From: Paragyromitra xinjiangensis | Taxonomy: Eukaryota > Ascomycota > Pezizomycetes > Pezizales > Discinaceae | Reading direction: 5' to 3' | DNA length: 64,000 nt | Assembly (NCBI GenBank): GCA_038503065.1 | Contig: JBCAMK010000022.1 | Span: 620,001 to 684,000 of the forward strand | Shown: in pieces, positions 8,455 to 17,833 of the stretch | How the letters are laid out: every line of letters starts with the position of its first letter | Numbering within the stretch: the stretch's first letter is position 1 | The notes under the pieces: generated by a model | Seen by the model: only the letters and a program-made list of their open reading frames with translations | Databases searched by the model: none | What the model was told of the DNA's origin: nothing | Program-made: the position numbers and the translations under genes

Positions 8455-10023
8455 CTGGATCCTCCTCAAACTCCACCGAGGCATTCCAGAACCCCATCCC
8501 CATCTCCTGTGAAGCTTGTAGGCCTTGGCCCCAGCTTCACCCTCCCCATTATCGGCCGCAAAAGAGAACTCTCAAACCCCTCACCTGCCCCAGCTCGCTC
8601 CGGATCACCTACCAAGATGTCCCTTCCAGGATCTACTGGCCTCTCCATGTTTGGCGACCCTGCTACCGCAGGACCAGCCAATCTCACCACTGATTCTCAA
8701 TACATCGACGAGGAGCACATGGGAGAAATCCCAGTTGACTCCACCCCCAACTGGCTAAAAGACTTTGACTCTGCTGAAGACTACATGCCCGAACTCCCCT
8801 CTGGCGAAGACTGTGGCCAGTATCAATCCTGGCTCATGAAAAGCAGTTTCGCCCGCATTGACGCCAAAATGGTTGAAGACAACCAGTTCCTCCTCCACAA
8901 AGTCTCTGAACAAAGGGACAACATTGACGCTCTCAAAAAAGAGACTCAACACTTGCAACAAATGGTCGCCTCTTTATCCACCGCCATGAATGGCATGTCC
9001 TCCCTTCTTCACAAGATGGACAAGAAACTCAACACCACCCCCCCTCACCAAAACACCAACACCAATACAACCCCCCCTCCAGCGCGTAATATTCCCTTGG
9101 TCAATAATGGCAAACCCATCACCTATGCCCAGGCAGCCCAAAAACCTGCAGCACCACAAACCAAAAACAATGGCCGCAAGAAGAAAGCCCCAGTGCCAAA
9201 GCTCTTTCAACCTCAATTCACAACCATCAATCGTCAAATTGTCATAGAAACCTCTGGTGACATTCCTGAAGAACTCACCAATGGCGCAATCCTCACAGCC
9301 ATAAACAAAGAACTTGCCCCCCGCAACACCTCCCTCCTCATCTGCACCAAAACAGCACGACAAAACCTCGTGCTCACCACCAGACCTGATGAATCCGCAG
9401 AACAAATCTGCTCCGCCTATTCCAAAGAAATTGAAAAGGCATGCACCCTCCTCAAGGTGCCCATCACAGAAGCCCGTCCTAATTCCCGCTGGTCCAAATT
9501 CATCATCCACAACGTCCCCACCACCGTCACCATGCCAGACATCGTCACCGCCCTCACAACAGCCATCCCCACAATCATCCTCGCTCAAACCCCAAGATGG
9601 CTCACAACCCCAGAAGCAAGGGCCAACAAAACCCACTCTGCCATCGTCATCTCCCTCCCTCAGAAATTCACCACAGAAACACTTGGTTTCTCACAAATCC
9701 CCCTCTTCAACTCCATGTGCCGCATCCAAGAATATTTCTCCGTCACTCCCACCACCCAATGCCGCAAATGTCAAGCCTACGGCCACCATCAACAAACCTG
9801 CAAAAAGGACACTGTCTGCGCAATCTGCGCGGAACCTCATGAAACCTCCAAGCATCCATGCAACACTCCCAACTGCCCCACCGGCACCAAATGCTCCCAC
9901 CCCCCAATCAGGTGCATTAACTGCAACCAATCCCACAAAGCTTTCGAACGCAACTCTTGCACACATTATGCAAAAATCATTGCCAACATCCGCTCTACCA
10001 ATAAAGACACCCCCACAGTTTAA
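8455..10023 (+). CDS. LINE-A1 ORF1, Gag-like CCHC protein, probable CTG start
   Basis: From the in-frame CTG this is 522 residues. The frame is open further upstream, but there is no ATG until 8617. The conserved block LDPPQTPPRHSRTPSPSPVK starts exactly at the CTG, which has A at -3 and G at +4. The alternative start is ATG 8617 (MSLPGSTGLSMF). Order: proline/serine-rich N-terminus, acidic YIDEEHM segment, coiled-coil-like region (DNIDALKKETQHLQQMVASL), basic linker, central fold (RQIVIETSGDIPEELTNGAI), then CRKCQAYGHHQQTC, CAICAEPHETSKHPC and a third knuckle. The stop overlaps the ORF2 start (TAATG). Expected role: RNA-binding RNP protein. Confidence 0.87.
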   Translation: MDPPQTPPRHSRTPSPSPVKLVGLGPSFTLPIIGRKRELSNPSPAPARSGSPTKMSLPGSTGLSMFGDPATAGPANLTTDSQYIDEEHMGEIPVDSTPNWLKDFDSAEDYMPELPSGEDCGQYQSWLMKSSFARIDAKMVEDNQFLLHKVSEQRDNIDALKKETQHLQQMVASLSTAMNGMSSLLHKMDKKLNTTPPHQNTNTNTTPPPARNIPLVNNGKPITYAQAAQKPAAPQTKNNGRKKKAPVPKLFQPQFTTINRQIVIETSGDIPEELTNGAILTAINKELAPRNTSLLICTKTARQNLVLTTRPDESAEQICSAYSKEIEKACTLLKVPITEARPNSRWSKFIIHNVPTTVTMPDIVTALTTAIPTIILAQTPRWLTTPEARANKTHSAIVISLPQKFTTETLGFSQIPLFNSMCRIQEYFSVTPTTQCRKCQAYGHHQQTCKKDTVCAICAEPHETSKHPCNTPNCPTGTKCSHPPIRCINCNQSHKAFERNSCTHYAKIIANIRSTNKDTPTV

Positions 10024-13000
10024 TGAATCAACAACCAAACACGAACGGCAACACCCTGGTACAGCAGTTGAACTGTGCCAAAGGACAGGCCTCCACCCTT
10101 TCAGCAATCACTGACGCGAATAACAATTCTTCAATTATTTTTCTTTTACTTCAGGAACCATGGCTAGATCACAACAACCTTCCCCCGCTTGCTCGGCAAT
10201 TCGATGTCTTTTTCCCTTCACATCCAAATTTACCCCCCAAAGTAGCAACTTACGTTCGCAAACATCGGGGCATCAAAACTATAGTCACCGCTCAACCGAA
10301 CCCCAACCTCATGATAACTCGTTGCACCCTCAGCCTCACCACTTTGGACCTTTGCAACCTCTACCTACAACCAACAAAGAATCTACATCTTCCTATCTTC
10401 AAATATCACTTTCACCGTAACACCCTCCTTGTAGGGGATTTCAACCTCCATCACCCTTGGTGGTATGGACCCAATTCTGAAGCCTACCAACATTTGTTTC
10501 CCAAATATGGAAGCACCACCCAAACCCTCATCGATTTCCTGGAAGACAACCATTTCACTCTCCTCAATAAGCCAGGCACCCTAACTCACTTTCCCAGGAA
10601 TGGCTCCTCTCCCACGGCCATCGATCTTTCCTTTGCGAAAGGATTAGATGCCCAGCTGGGTCAATGGGCTGCCATAGCAAACAATCAACACAATTCTGAT
10701 CACCTTTTAATTCAAAATATCCTAAACCTACAACCACCTTCTTACATATCTCGATTCCTCTTTTCCAAAACGAATTGGCCTGCATTTCACGAAGCCATCC
10801 GCAATGCGAATCTCCACTTATCATATTCCACACCCGAAAGCACCTTAACATCTCTCCAATCCATAATGCAATGCCTACAAGAGGCGATTCAAATTGCTGT
10901 ACCAATGTCCAAACCGGCAACTCACACCAAAAACTGGTGGACGCCCACACTCACAAACATCAAACGAAAGCTCGCATGGCTTCTAAGGCAAGCACGGAAA
11001 CCTAATGCCCCCCTTCATTGGAAAGACAAAGCCACCGCCCTCCGCGCCACTTGGAAACAAGAAGTCAGGCTCGCACAATGGAACCATTGGCACACCTCTT
11101 TGAAAAACGCAACAGCTTCCTCTGCCTACAACCTCATCAAGGGCTCACAAGCCCGGAACAAACCCTCAATACACAATATTGAAGGAAACACATCCACTCA
11201 TGACATAGCACAAGCCTTCCATGCTGCATTCTTTCCTCGACACACAGAAGATCCCCCTCCTTTTCCTCAAAACTTTCTTCCCCCCCCAATGAGGGACACA
11301 TCCAACACTCCCCTCAATATTTCCGCGCTAGAAATAGAAAAATTCCTGCAGAAAGCCAATCTTTCCACCGCAGTAGGTCCAGATGGCATCAACTACCTAT
11401 CACTCAGAGAACTCCATCGAGCGAGACCACAACTTCTCACATCATTATTCAGCGCACTCCTCACTCATGGCATTATGCCAAATGAATGGAAACACGCACA
11501 TTGTGTTCCCATACCCAAAGCCAATAAACCCGATTATACACAAGCCAAGAGTCATCGACCGGTTTCCCTTCTCTCTTGCCTAGGGAAACTACTCGAGAAA
11601 CTCATGGCCAGAAGACTCGAATCAATAGCTTCCCAAAACGGAGCACTCCAACCCCATCACACGGGCGCAAGATCAGGCATTTCTGCCTCTGATTCCCTTC
11701 TTTCTCTCCTTACCAATGCCACAAAACACATTTCAATACCACAACAATTTCAAGTCAAACATGGACAAGTCTTACGTCCCACCTTACTTGCAACAGACAT
11801 AGAAGGCGCCTTCAACTGCGTCTCTTATCCTAGATTTTTAGATATTTTAAAACATTACACTTTTCCCACATGGTGCATCCGATGGCTCACCAGTTTTACT
11901 TCCAACCGCACAATTGCCTTTCGCATCAATGGAGAAATAGGCCCCACCAACACCTTATCAACGGGCCTTCCTCAAGGCTCTCCAATATCATCCATAGCCT
12001 TCACCATATATGCAAGCGCACTAGATTCTCCAACTGCGTCACAAACAAATACAGAGCTTTCAACCATCTATATTGACGATGACACCATGCTTCAAAATGC
12101 ACGCACCCGCCCCTTTGCTGTCAAAAGACTGGAAGAGCGCTTCAAGTGTAAGCTCAATAGGGCCTCACATCTCAACATTACGTTCTCCCCTCCAAAAACT
12201 GAACTCATGCACATCATCCCAACCCAAGCCAAGCTTTCACAAGCAGGCATGGATACCCCAATCAATATCCTAGGGAACAGCATAACTCCCTCCACGCACA
12301 TCAAAACCCTAGGCATCATCGTTGATCAACGCCTTCTTTTTCACAAACATGCCTTTAAAGCGGCATCTCGTCTTCGCTCCACCACTGAATTAATCCGAAA
12401 ATTGGTTCGAAACAAAGGCCCAACCCCCAACCTCCTTCATCAACTGTCAAATTCTATTGCCCTTCCCGGAGCCCTATATGGGGCCGAAGTCTGGTGGACA
12501 GGAAGTCAATCAATTCTCGACCGTCTCAATCCCGCCTACCACAAATTGGCTCGCCTAATTACAGGCCTCCCCCGGTGGACCCCAATCAACAAACTCCTCC
12601 CCGAATCAGGCCTACCTCCACTTCACCTCTTATTGGATATGCATTCCCAACGCTATGGCATCCGACTCTTAAGGAATGCGCAACACCCCCTACACCAATC
12701 CCTCCTCACATACCTGCATCCTTCTAACAAACAAGGAACAGGCCTACAACGTATTGGCTCCCTCATAACAAGATTTCTTAATGGCCCCCCACTGGAAACT
12801 CTTACCCCCCCTACTTCTCCTTACCTTGCAAACACCAATATTCACATATCAGGCACGAAACAATCTGCCTCCCTCACTCACCTTGATTGGCTCCAAACTC
12901 TGCATGGCGCATGGGTACTATATTCTGACGGTTCCAAACAAGAAAATGGCATCACCTCGGCAGGATGGAACATCCTTCGGTACCAGAATGGCACCCCCAT

Positions 13001-13766
13001 ATCCTCCTACGCAGATTCCTGCTGCCTTGGCCCTCACTGTGAAAATGAGGATGCCGAAATACATGGCATACAGGAAGCTCTTTCATATCTGCTGAAAAAT
13101 CTTATCGATCTTCCTCTCCCGGTTTACCTCTGCGTTGATAATCAAAATGCACTCCTGGCCCTAGCAGGCAATCCCACTTCCAATAGACAATTTTTGTCAG
13201 CCGCACTCAGTCACATCCAAACACTTCACAATTTACAATGCGACATCAATGCAATCTGGACCCCATCTCACATGGGCATCCCAGGCAATGAAACCGCCGA
13301 CACCCAAGCAAAAAAGGGAGCAAATTCCCCCCCCTGCAGGCACACCGTTACCACCTTAGGATGGCTCACACTTCAACCAAAACTTCACCTCCTACACGAA
13401 TGGCAATCACAAAGCGCCCTTCTAGTATCCTTGCATCCTCCACAAACTACCCGCTTCCTAAGACGTTCACAAGCGAGAGCCATTTCCCTCCTGCGCACTG
13501 AACTCACCAACGCAGATCCAAATCCTCTCCGCCCAGCAGCAACATGCAACTGCGGCGCTCTTTTATCCTCTCGGCATTTGGCACTACACTGCCCTCTCAA
13601 CGCAACAACACGGCCCAACTTTTCTCAAAGTTGGACTCAATCCATCTTACATAATTCTGATGTTACTGCCTTGTTAGCCTTCATCCGAGACAATAATCTG
13701 GCAACTCTTTCTTCAAATCTTTATTATGACCGTGTATCGGATTTAAATTTGCTTGATTATATGTAG
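10023..13766 (+). CDS. LINE-A1 ORF2: AP endonuclease, reverse transcriptase, RNase H
   Basis: An intact 1247-residue polyprotein begins at the ATG of a TAATG overlap with the ORF1 stop, suggesting termination-reinitiation. The APE domain (about 1-235) has LLQEPWLDH, GDFNLHHPWWYG and NSDHLL. The RT domain (about 440-760) has AVGPDGINYLSL, RPVSLLSCLGKLLEKL, LATDIEGAFNCVS, GLPQGSPISS near 648 and YIDDDT near 683. RNase H (about 960-1095) has YSDGSKQENG, CENEDAEIHG, DNQNALLAL and WTPSHMGIPGNETAD, giving a D-E-D-D set. A CNCG...RHLALHC motif is near the C-terminus. The protein nicks target DNA and primes reverse transcription. All catalytic motifs are present. Confidence 0.93.
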   Translation: MNQQPNTNGNTLVQQLNCAKGQASTLSAITDANNNSSIIFLLLQEPWLDHNNLPPLARQFDVFFPSHPNLPPKVATYVRKHRGIKTIVTAQPNPNLMITRCTLSLTTLDLCNLYLQPTKNLHLPIFKYHFHRNTLLVGDFNLHHPWWYGPNSEAYQHLFPKYGSTTQTLIDFLEDNHFTLLNKPGTLTHFPRNGSSPTAIDLSFAKGLDAQLGQWAAIANNQHNSDHLLIQNILNLQPPSYISRFLFSKTNWPAFHEAIRNANLHLSYSTPESTLTSLQSIMQCLQEAIQIAVPMSKPATHTKNWWTPTLTNIKRKLAWLLRQARKPNAPLHWKDKATALRATWKQEVRLAQWNHWHTSLKNATASSAYNLIKGSQARNKPSIHNIEGNTSTHDIAQAFHAAFFPRHTEDPPPFPQNFLPPPMRDTSNTPLNISALEIEKFLQKANLSTAVGPDGINYLSLRELHRARPQLLTSLFSALLTHGIMPNEWKHAHCVPIPKANKPDYTQAKSHRPVSLLSCLGKLLEKLMARRLESIASQNGALQPHHTGARSGISASDSLLSLLTNATKHISIPQQFQVKHGQVLRPTLLATDIEGAFNCVSYPRFLDILKHYTFPTWCIRWLTSFTSNRTIAFRINGEIGPTNTLSTGLPQGSPISSIAFTIYASALDSPTASQTNTELSTIYIDDDTMLQNARTRPFAVKRLEERFKCKLNRASHLNITFSPPKTELMHIIPTQAKLSQAGMDTPINILGNSITPSTHIKTLGIIVDQRLLFHKHAFKAASRLRSTTELIRKLVRNKGPTPNLLHQLSNSIALPGALYGAEVWWTGSQSILDRLNPAYHKLARLITGLPRWTPINKLLPESGLPPLHLLLDMHSQRYGIRLLRNAQHPLHQSLLTYLHPSNKQGTGLQRIGSLITRFLNGPPLETLTPPTSPYLANTNIHISGTKQSASLTHLDWLQTLHGAWVLYSDGSKQENGITSAGWNILRYQNGTPISSYADSCCLGPHCENEDAEIHGIQEALSYLLKNLIDLPLPVYLCVDNQNALLALAGNPTSNRQFLSAALSHIQTLHNLQCDINAIWTPSHMGIPGNETADTQAKKGANSPPCRHTVTTLGWLTLQPKLHLLHEWQSQSALLVSLHPPQTTRFLRRSQARAISLLRTELTNADPNPLRPAATCNCGALLSSRHLALHCPLNATTRPNFSQSWTQSILHNSDVTALLAFIRDNNLATLSSNLYYDRVSDLNLLDYM

Positions 13767-14028
13767 CTGGTTATCCGGGCGGGGGAAGTTTTTCCTTTGT
13801 ATCCGGAAAGGTTTCAAAATCTTTTATGAATTATTATTTATTATTGTTGTTTGTTTTGTGTTTTATGTTTTGTTTTGTATTTCCTTTTACGTTTATGAGT
13901 TTTCATGGGGATGTTATGAGGTTGGTGGTGGATGAGGCCATGTATTTTTGTATACCGTGCCATTTTTGCTAGCTAGTAGGTAGATAGCAAATCTAAATCG
14001 ATTCAAAAAAAAAAAAAAAAAAAAAAAA

Positions 14029-14035
14029 ACAACAC
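14029..14035. repeat. Target-site copy ACAACAC at the A1/h1 junction
   Basis: ACAACAC lies between the A1 poly-A tail and the 5' end (CGTCC) of h1. It equals the gypsy sequence at 8298-8304 and recurs at 16108-16114 and 21832-21838. It marks tandem insertion at a reused site. Confidence 0.85.
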
Positions 14036-16107
14036 CGTCCTCGCGACTGGAAAAGATCCCTGCAAAACACCAGAAACTCCGTTGCAACGGCGTTACACGC
14101 ACCCAAAAGTCTTTAACTCTTTGGCTTCGTTTATCACCACCCTTACCCCGCTTTCAGTTTTCACGGTCGCAACCCGTGGAAATCACACTGGATCCCCCAC
14201 AAACACCTCCCAGACGTTCAGCTTCACCCTCCCCATCACCTGTTAAGTTGGTGGACGTGCGCCTGCCACCCATCTTTGGGAAAGGAAACGGTCACAAGAA
14301 GGCCGACCTTCCCAGGAAGCGTCAGCTATCCAACCCCTCACCTCAACCAGCCAGAATACCATCTCCCTCAAAAGACATGGCTCTCTTTGGCTCCACTGCA
14401 TTGTCTGCTTTTGCAGAAGATCTTGACATGGGGGAATCCTCCGCCTCAGCCCTCCCACCCCAGCAAACCAATGCCCCCCCTTCACACCTCCCTTTCTCCC
14501 CCGACCAGGACTACGCTCCCGAAGTCCCAGCAGAGGAGGACGGCAAAGACGTCCAGCAATACATGCTCTGGACCATTCAGAACAGCTTTGCAGCCTTAAC
14601 AGAGCAAATGCAACTCAACCAGCAAGCACTCATCAACAGACTGGATCACCAGGCATCCGACATTCTTACCCTCACCTCCCGCATCAACGAGCTCTCCAGA
14701 GCCAACAATGCCCTCTCCTCCTTGGTTAGAGATATCTCTACCAAACCTAACACCCCTCTTGTCCCGCACCCAGCCCCCGTCCCTCCAGAGGTCCCTGGCC
14801 CAAAACTCACCACATATGCGCAAGCTGCTGCTGCTCCCGTCAACACAAACAAGACCAAGAAGCCTAAGGTCACCCCCCTCTACAACCCCGAGTACACAAA
14901 GATCAATCGCGAAATCATTGTTGAAACCTCCACTTCCTCTCATGAAATCACCAGTGATGCCCTCCTAAAGGCTGTCAACATCACTCTCGCCCCTCGCAAT
15001 TCCTCCATCCTCATGTGCACTAGAACAGAGAGATACAACTTTGTCCTTCTCACCCGACCCACAGAATCTGGCGAACAGGTCTGCTCTCTCTACCAAAGAG
15101 AGATTGAAGATGCCTGCAACCTCCTTCACCTCCCCATTTCTGATGTGCGGCCCAATTCCAGATGGTCCAAGTTCATCATCCACGGCGTCCCCACAACCAC
15201 CACCATGAAAGAAGCACAGGAGGCCATTGCCACTGCTGCTCCCTCCCTCACTCTTGCCCAAATCCCACGCTGGCTCACAACAGAAGCCCAGAGAGCTGGG
15301 AAAGCAGCCTCAGCTATTGTTATCGCCCTTCCCAAAAAATACACCATGGCAACCCTTGGGCTGACCTACATTCCCATGTTCAACAAATCCTGCCGCGTTC
15401 AGGAATACTTTTCCATTTCCCCTACCACACAATGTCGGAACTGTCAGCAATATGGTCACCATCAGCAGACCTGTCCTAACACCACCGCCTGTGCGATCTG
15501 CGCTGAGCCCCATCCAACGGCTCAACATCCATGCAGTACCAAAGGATGCCAAAAAGGAGCCAAGTGCACCCATCCTCCCATCAGATGTGTCAACTGCAAG
15601 CAGGGACACCGCGCCTTTGAGCGTTCCTCTTGCACCCACTTTGCCAAACTTACTCTGGCGAAACGCACCCCTCGTCCGGCGAATGCCTGATCCGCCTACT
15701 TCGCCTACCTCCTCTCACCAACAACAAAGAACTCCTGCCTGTAATAAGGATGTGCGGTTGGTAAGATACCATACTTACTGTTTTCTTGTTGCATTGTTTC
15801 TTTATATTTTCATTTGGCAAGTTTCGTCAACCTTGATCAAGTTTTCTTTTAGCCTACCTTTTGTCTTATTTTCTCATTCGTTAAGCTTGAACTTCCCCTT
15901 GTGGTGTTCTTGTACGCTTTTTTGTGCTTCTTGGTGGCCTGTCCTGTGACGGAATGTGCGGTTGGTCATGTACCATAATGACTGCAACTCGGAAGTGTAG
16001 GGGTTGTGAGGTTGGTGGTGGATGAGGCCATGTATTTTTGTATACCGTGCCATTTTAGCTAGCTTGTAGGTAGTTAGTTAATCTAAATCGATTCAAAAAA
16101 AAAAAAA
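14036..16107 (+). mobile_element. LINE-A-related h1, ORF1-only non-autonomous LINE (second array unit)
   Basis: This 2.07-kb unit has the same 5' start as LINE-A (CGTCCTCGCGACTGG...GTTGCAACGGCGTTACAC). It also shares the A 3' end (GGTGGATGAGGCCATGTATT, then AAATCGATTC and poly-A to about 16107). In between there is only ORF1. The roughly 400 nt after ORF1 (15691-16096) are T-rich 3' UTR without ORF2 remnants. It is very similar to h2 (21839-23920). LINE-A enzymes probably mobilise it (inference). Confidence 0.9.
14188..15690 (+). CDS. h1 ORF1, Gag-like CCHC protein of an ORF1-only LINE
   Basis: An intact frame of 500 residues from the conserved CTG (context ACACTGG). It begins LDPPQTPPRRSASPSPSPVK; the frame has no upstream ATG. 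The first ATG is in KDMALFGSTALSAF. Features: proline-rich N-terminus, helical segment (DHQASDILTLTSRINELS), central fold (REIIVETSTSSHEITSDAL), and knuckles CRNCQQYGHHQQTC, CAICAEPHPTAQHPC and CVNCKQGHRAFERSSC. It is diverged from A1 ORF1 but has the same plan. No ORF2 follows. An uninterrupted ORF in an otherwise enzyme-less element implies the protein matters for its own propagation. Confidence 0.88.
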   Translation: MDPPQTPPRRSASPSPSPVKLVDVRLPPIFGKGNGHKKADLPRKRQLSNPSPQPARIPSPSKDMALFGSTALSAFAEDLDMGESSASALPPQQTNAPPSHLPFSPDQDYAPEVPAEEDGKDVQQYMLWTIQNSFAALTEQMQLNQQALINRLDHQASDILTLTSRINELSRANNALSSLVRDISTKPNTPLVPHPAPVPPEVPGPKLTTYAQAAAAPVNTNKTKKPKVTPLYNPEYTKINREIIVETSTSSHEITSDALLKAVNITLAPRNSSILMCTRTERYNFVLLTRPTESGEQVCSLYQREIEDACNLLHLPISDVRPNSRWSKFIIHGVPTTTTMKEAQEAIATAAPSLTLAQIPRWLTTEAQRAGKAASAIVIALPKKYTMATLGLTYIPMFNKSCRVQEYFSISPTTQCRNCQQYGHHQQTCPNTTACAICAEPHPTAQHPCSTKGCQKGAKCTHPPIRCVNCKQGHRAFERSSCTHFAKLTLAKRTPRPANA

Positions 16108-16114
16108 ACAACAC
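16108..16114. repeat. Target-site copy ACAACAC at the h1/A2 junction
   Basis: ACAACAC lies between the h1 poly-A tail and the A2 5' end (CGTCCCCGCGACTA). It is the third of the left-type copies in the array. Confidence 0.85.
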
Positions 16115-16264
16115 CGTCCCCGCGACTAAAATAATCCCTGCAAAACACCAAAATCTACGTTGCAATGGCGTTACACACACACAAAAGTCTTTAACTCTTG
16201 TGCTTCATTTATCACCACCCTTACCCCGCTTTCATAAAGCACGGGCGCATTGCCCCACAACACA

Positions 16265-17833
16265 CTGGATTCTCCTCAAACTCCACCGAGGCATTCCAGA
16301 ACCCCATCCCCATCTCCCGTGAAGCTTGTAGGCCTTGGCCCCAGCTTTACCCTCCCCATCATTGGCCGCAAAAGAGAACTCTCCAACCCTTCACCTGCCC
16401 CAGCACGCTCCAGCTCACCCACCAAAATGTCCCTTCCAGGATCCACTGGACTTTCCATGTTCGCTGACCCTGCTACTGCAGGCCCAGCTGCCCTCACCAC
16501 TGACTCCCTCTACATCGACGAAGAGCACATGGAAGAAATCCCAAGTGACTCCACGCCCAACTGGCTCAAGGACTTCGAACCTGGCGAAGATTACATGCCC
16601 GAACTCCCATCTGAAGAAGACTGTGGCCAGTATCAATCCTGGCTCATGAAAAGCAGCTTCGCTCGCATCGACGCCAAAATGGTTGAAGACAACCAATTCC
16701 TCCTGCAAAAAGTCTCTGATCAAAGAGACAACATCGATGCACTTAAAAAAGAGACCCAACATCTGCAGAAAATGGTTGCCTCTCTCTCCACTGCGATGAA
16801 CGGCATATCCTCTCTCCTGCACAAAATGGACAAAAAACTCGCAACCACCCCTCCTCCCCAAAATCCCAACACCCATACCAACCCACCCCCAGCACGTGAC
16901 ATTCCCCTTGTCAATAATGGCAAACCCATTACCTATGCCCAAGCAGCTCAAAAACCTGCTGCACCACAAGCCAAAACCAACGTGCGCAAGAAGAAAACAC
17001 CAATTCCCAAACTCTTCCAGCCCCAATTCACCACCATCAATCGCCAGATTATCATAGAGACCTCCGGGGACATTCCCGAAATACTCACCAACGGCGCAAT
17101 CCTCACTGCAATTAACAAGGAACTTGCCCCTCGCAACACTTCCCTCCTCATCTGCACGAAAACAGCAAGACAAAACCTCGTCCTAACCACCAGACCTGAC
17201 GAATCCGCAGAACAAATCTGCTCTGCCTTCTCCAAGGAAATTGAAGCAGCTTGCACCCTCCTCAAAGTACCCATCACCGAAGCTCGCCCCAACTCTCGCT
17301 GGTCCAAATTCATCATTCATAACATCCCCACCACCGTAACCATGGAGAACGTCACGGAGGCCCTCACCACAGCAATCCCCACCATTGTTCTCGCTCAGGT
17401 CCCCAGATGGCTAACCACCCCAGAGGCCAGAACCAAGAAAACCCACTCTGCAGTCGTCATCGCCCTCCCACAGAAATTCACCTCTGAAACCCTTGGTTTC
17501 TCCCAAATCCCTCTCTTCAACGCAATGTGCCGAATCCAGGAATACTTCTCGGTCACCCCCACCACCCAATGCCGCAAATGCCAGTCATACGGACACCATC
17601 AGCAGACTTGCAAAAAGGATTCCGTCTGTGCTATCTGCGCGGAGTCACATGAAACCTCCAAACACCCTTGCAACACCCCCAACTGCCCCATGGGTACCAA
17701 ATGCTCCCACCCTCCAATCCGCTGTGCTAACTGCAACCAATCCCACAAGGCATTTGAGCGCAATTCTTGCACTTACTACGCCAAAATCATTGCCAACATC
17801 CGCTCAATCAATAAAGAAACCCCCACTGTTTAA
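16265..17833 (+). CDS. LINE-A2 ORF1, Gag-like CCHC protein, probable CTG start
   Basis: 522 residues from the CTG in ACACTGG, the same length as A1 ORF1. An upstream in-frame TAA (16234-16236, in the sequence TTTCATAAAGC) closes the frame before the conserved block, so initiation must lie between it and the conserved N-terminus. Only a non-ATG codon is available there. Otherwise the first ATG is in TKMSLPGSTGLSMF. Coiled-coil-like segment DNIDALKKETQHLQKMVASL. Knuckles CRKCQSYGHHQQTC, CAICAESHETSKHPC and CANCNQSHKAFERNSC. The stop overlaps the ORF2 ATG. Confidence 0.87.
   Translation: MDSPQTPPRHSRTPSPSPVKLVGLGPSFTLPIIGRKRELSNPSPAPARSSSPTKMSLPGSTGLSMFADPATAGPAALTTDSLYIDEEHMEEIPSDSTPNWLKDFEPGEDYMPELPSEEDCGQYQSWLMKSSFARIDAKMVEDNQFLLQKVSDQRDNIDALKKETQHLQKMVASLSTAMNGISSLLHKMDKKLATTPPPQNPNTHTNPPPARDIPLVNNGKPITYAQAAQKPAAPQAKTNVRKKKTPIPKLFQPQFTTINRQIIIETSGDIPEILTNGAILTAINKELAPRNTSLLICTKTARQNLVLTTRPDESAEQICSAFSKEIEAACTLLKVPITEARPNSRWSKFIIHNIPTTVTMENVTEALTTAIPTIVLAQVPRWLTTPEARTKKTHSAVVIALPQKFTSETLGFSQIPLFNAMCRIQEYFSVTPTTQCRKCQSYGHHQQTCKKDSVCAICAESHETSKHPCNTPNCPMGTKCSHPPIRCANCNQSHKAFERNSCTYYAKIIANIRSINKETPTV

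Larger units (their letters stand above)
8305..14028 (+). mobile_element. LINE-A1, full-length Tad1-like LINE (first unit of the array)
   Basis: This is a complete element: 5' UTR (8305-8454) starting CGTCCTCGCGACTG, ORF1, ORF2, a 240-nt 3' UTR and a poly-A tail (about 14005-14028) after AAATCGATTC. The left target copy ACAACAC is at 8298-8304 and the next is at 14029-14035. It sits antisense in the gypsy-1 chromodomain. Both ORFs are intact, so it is potentially autonomous. Confidence 0.92.

Noticed and set aside
8974..9636. 220-residue minus-strand ORF, cysteine and glycine rich
   Set aside because: It is the antisense shadow of the proline/threonine-rich LINE-A1 ORF1; similar shadows appear opposite A2, h1, h2 and C copies.
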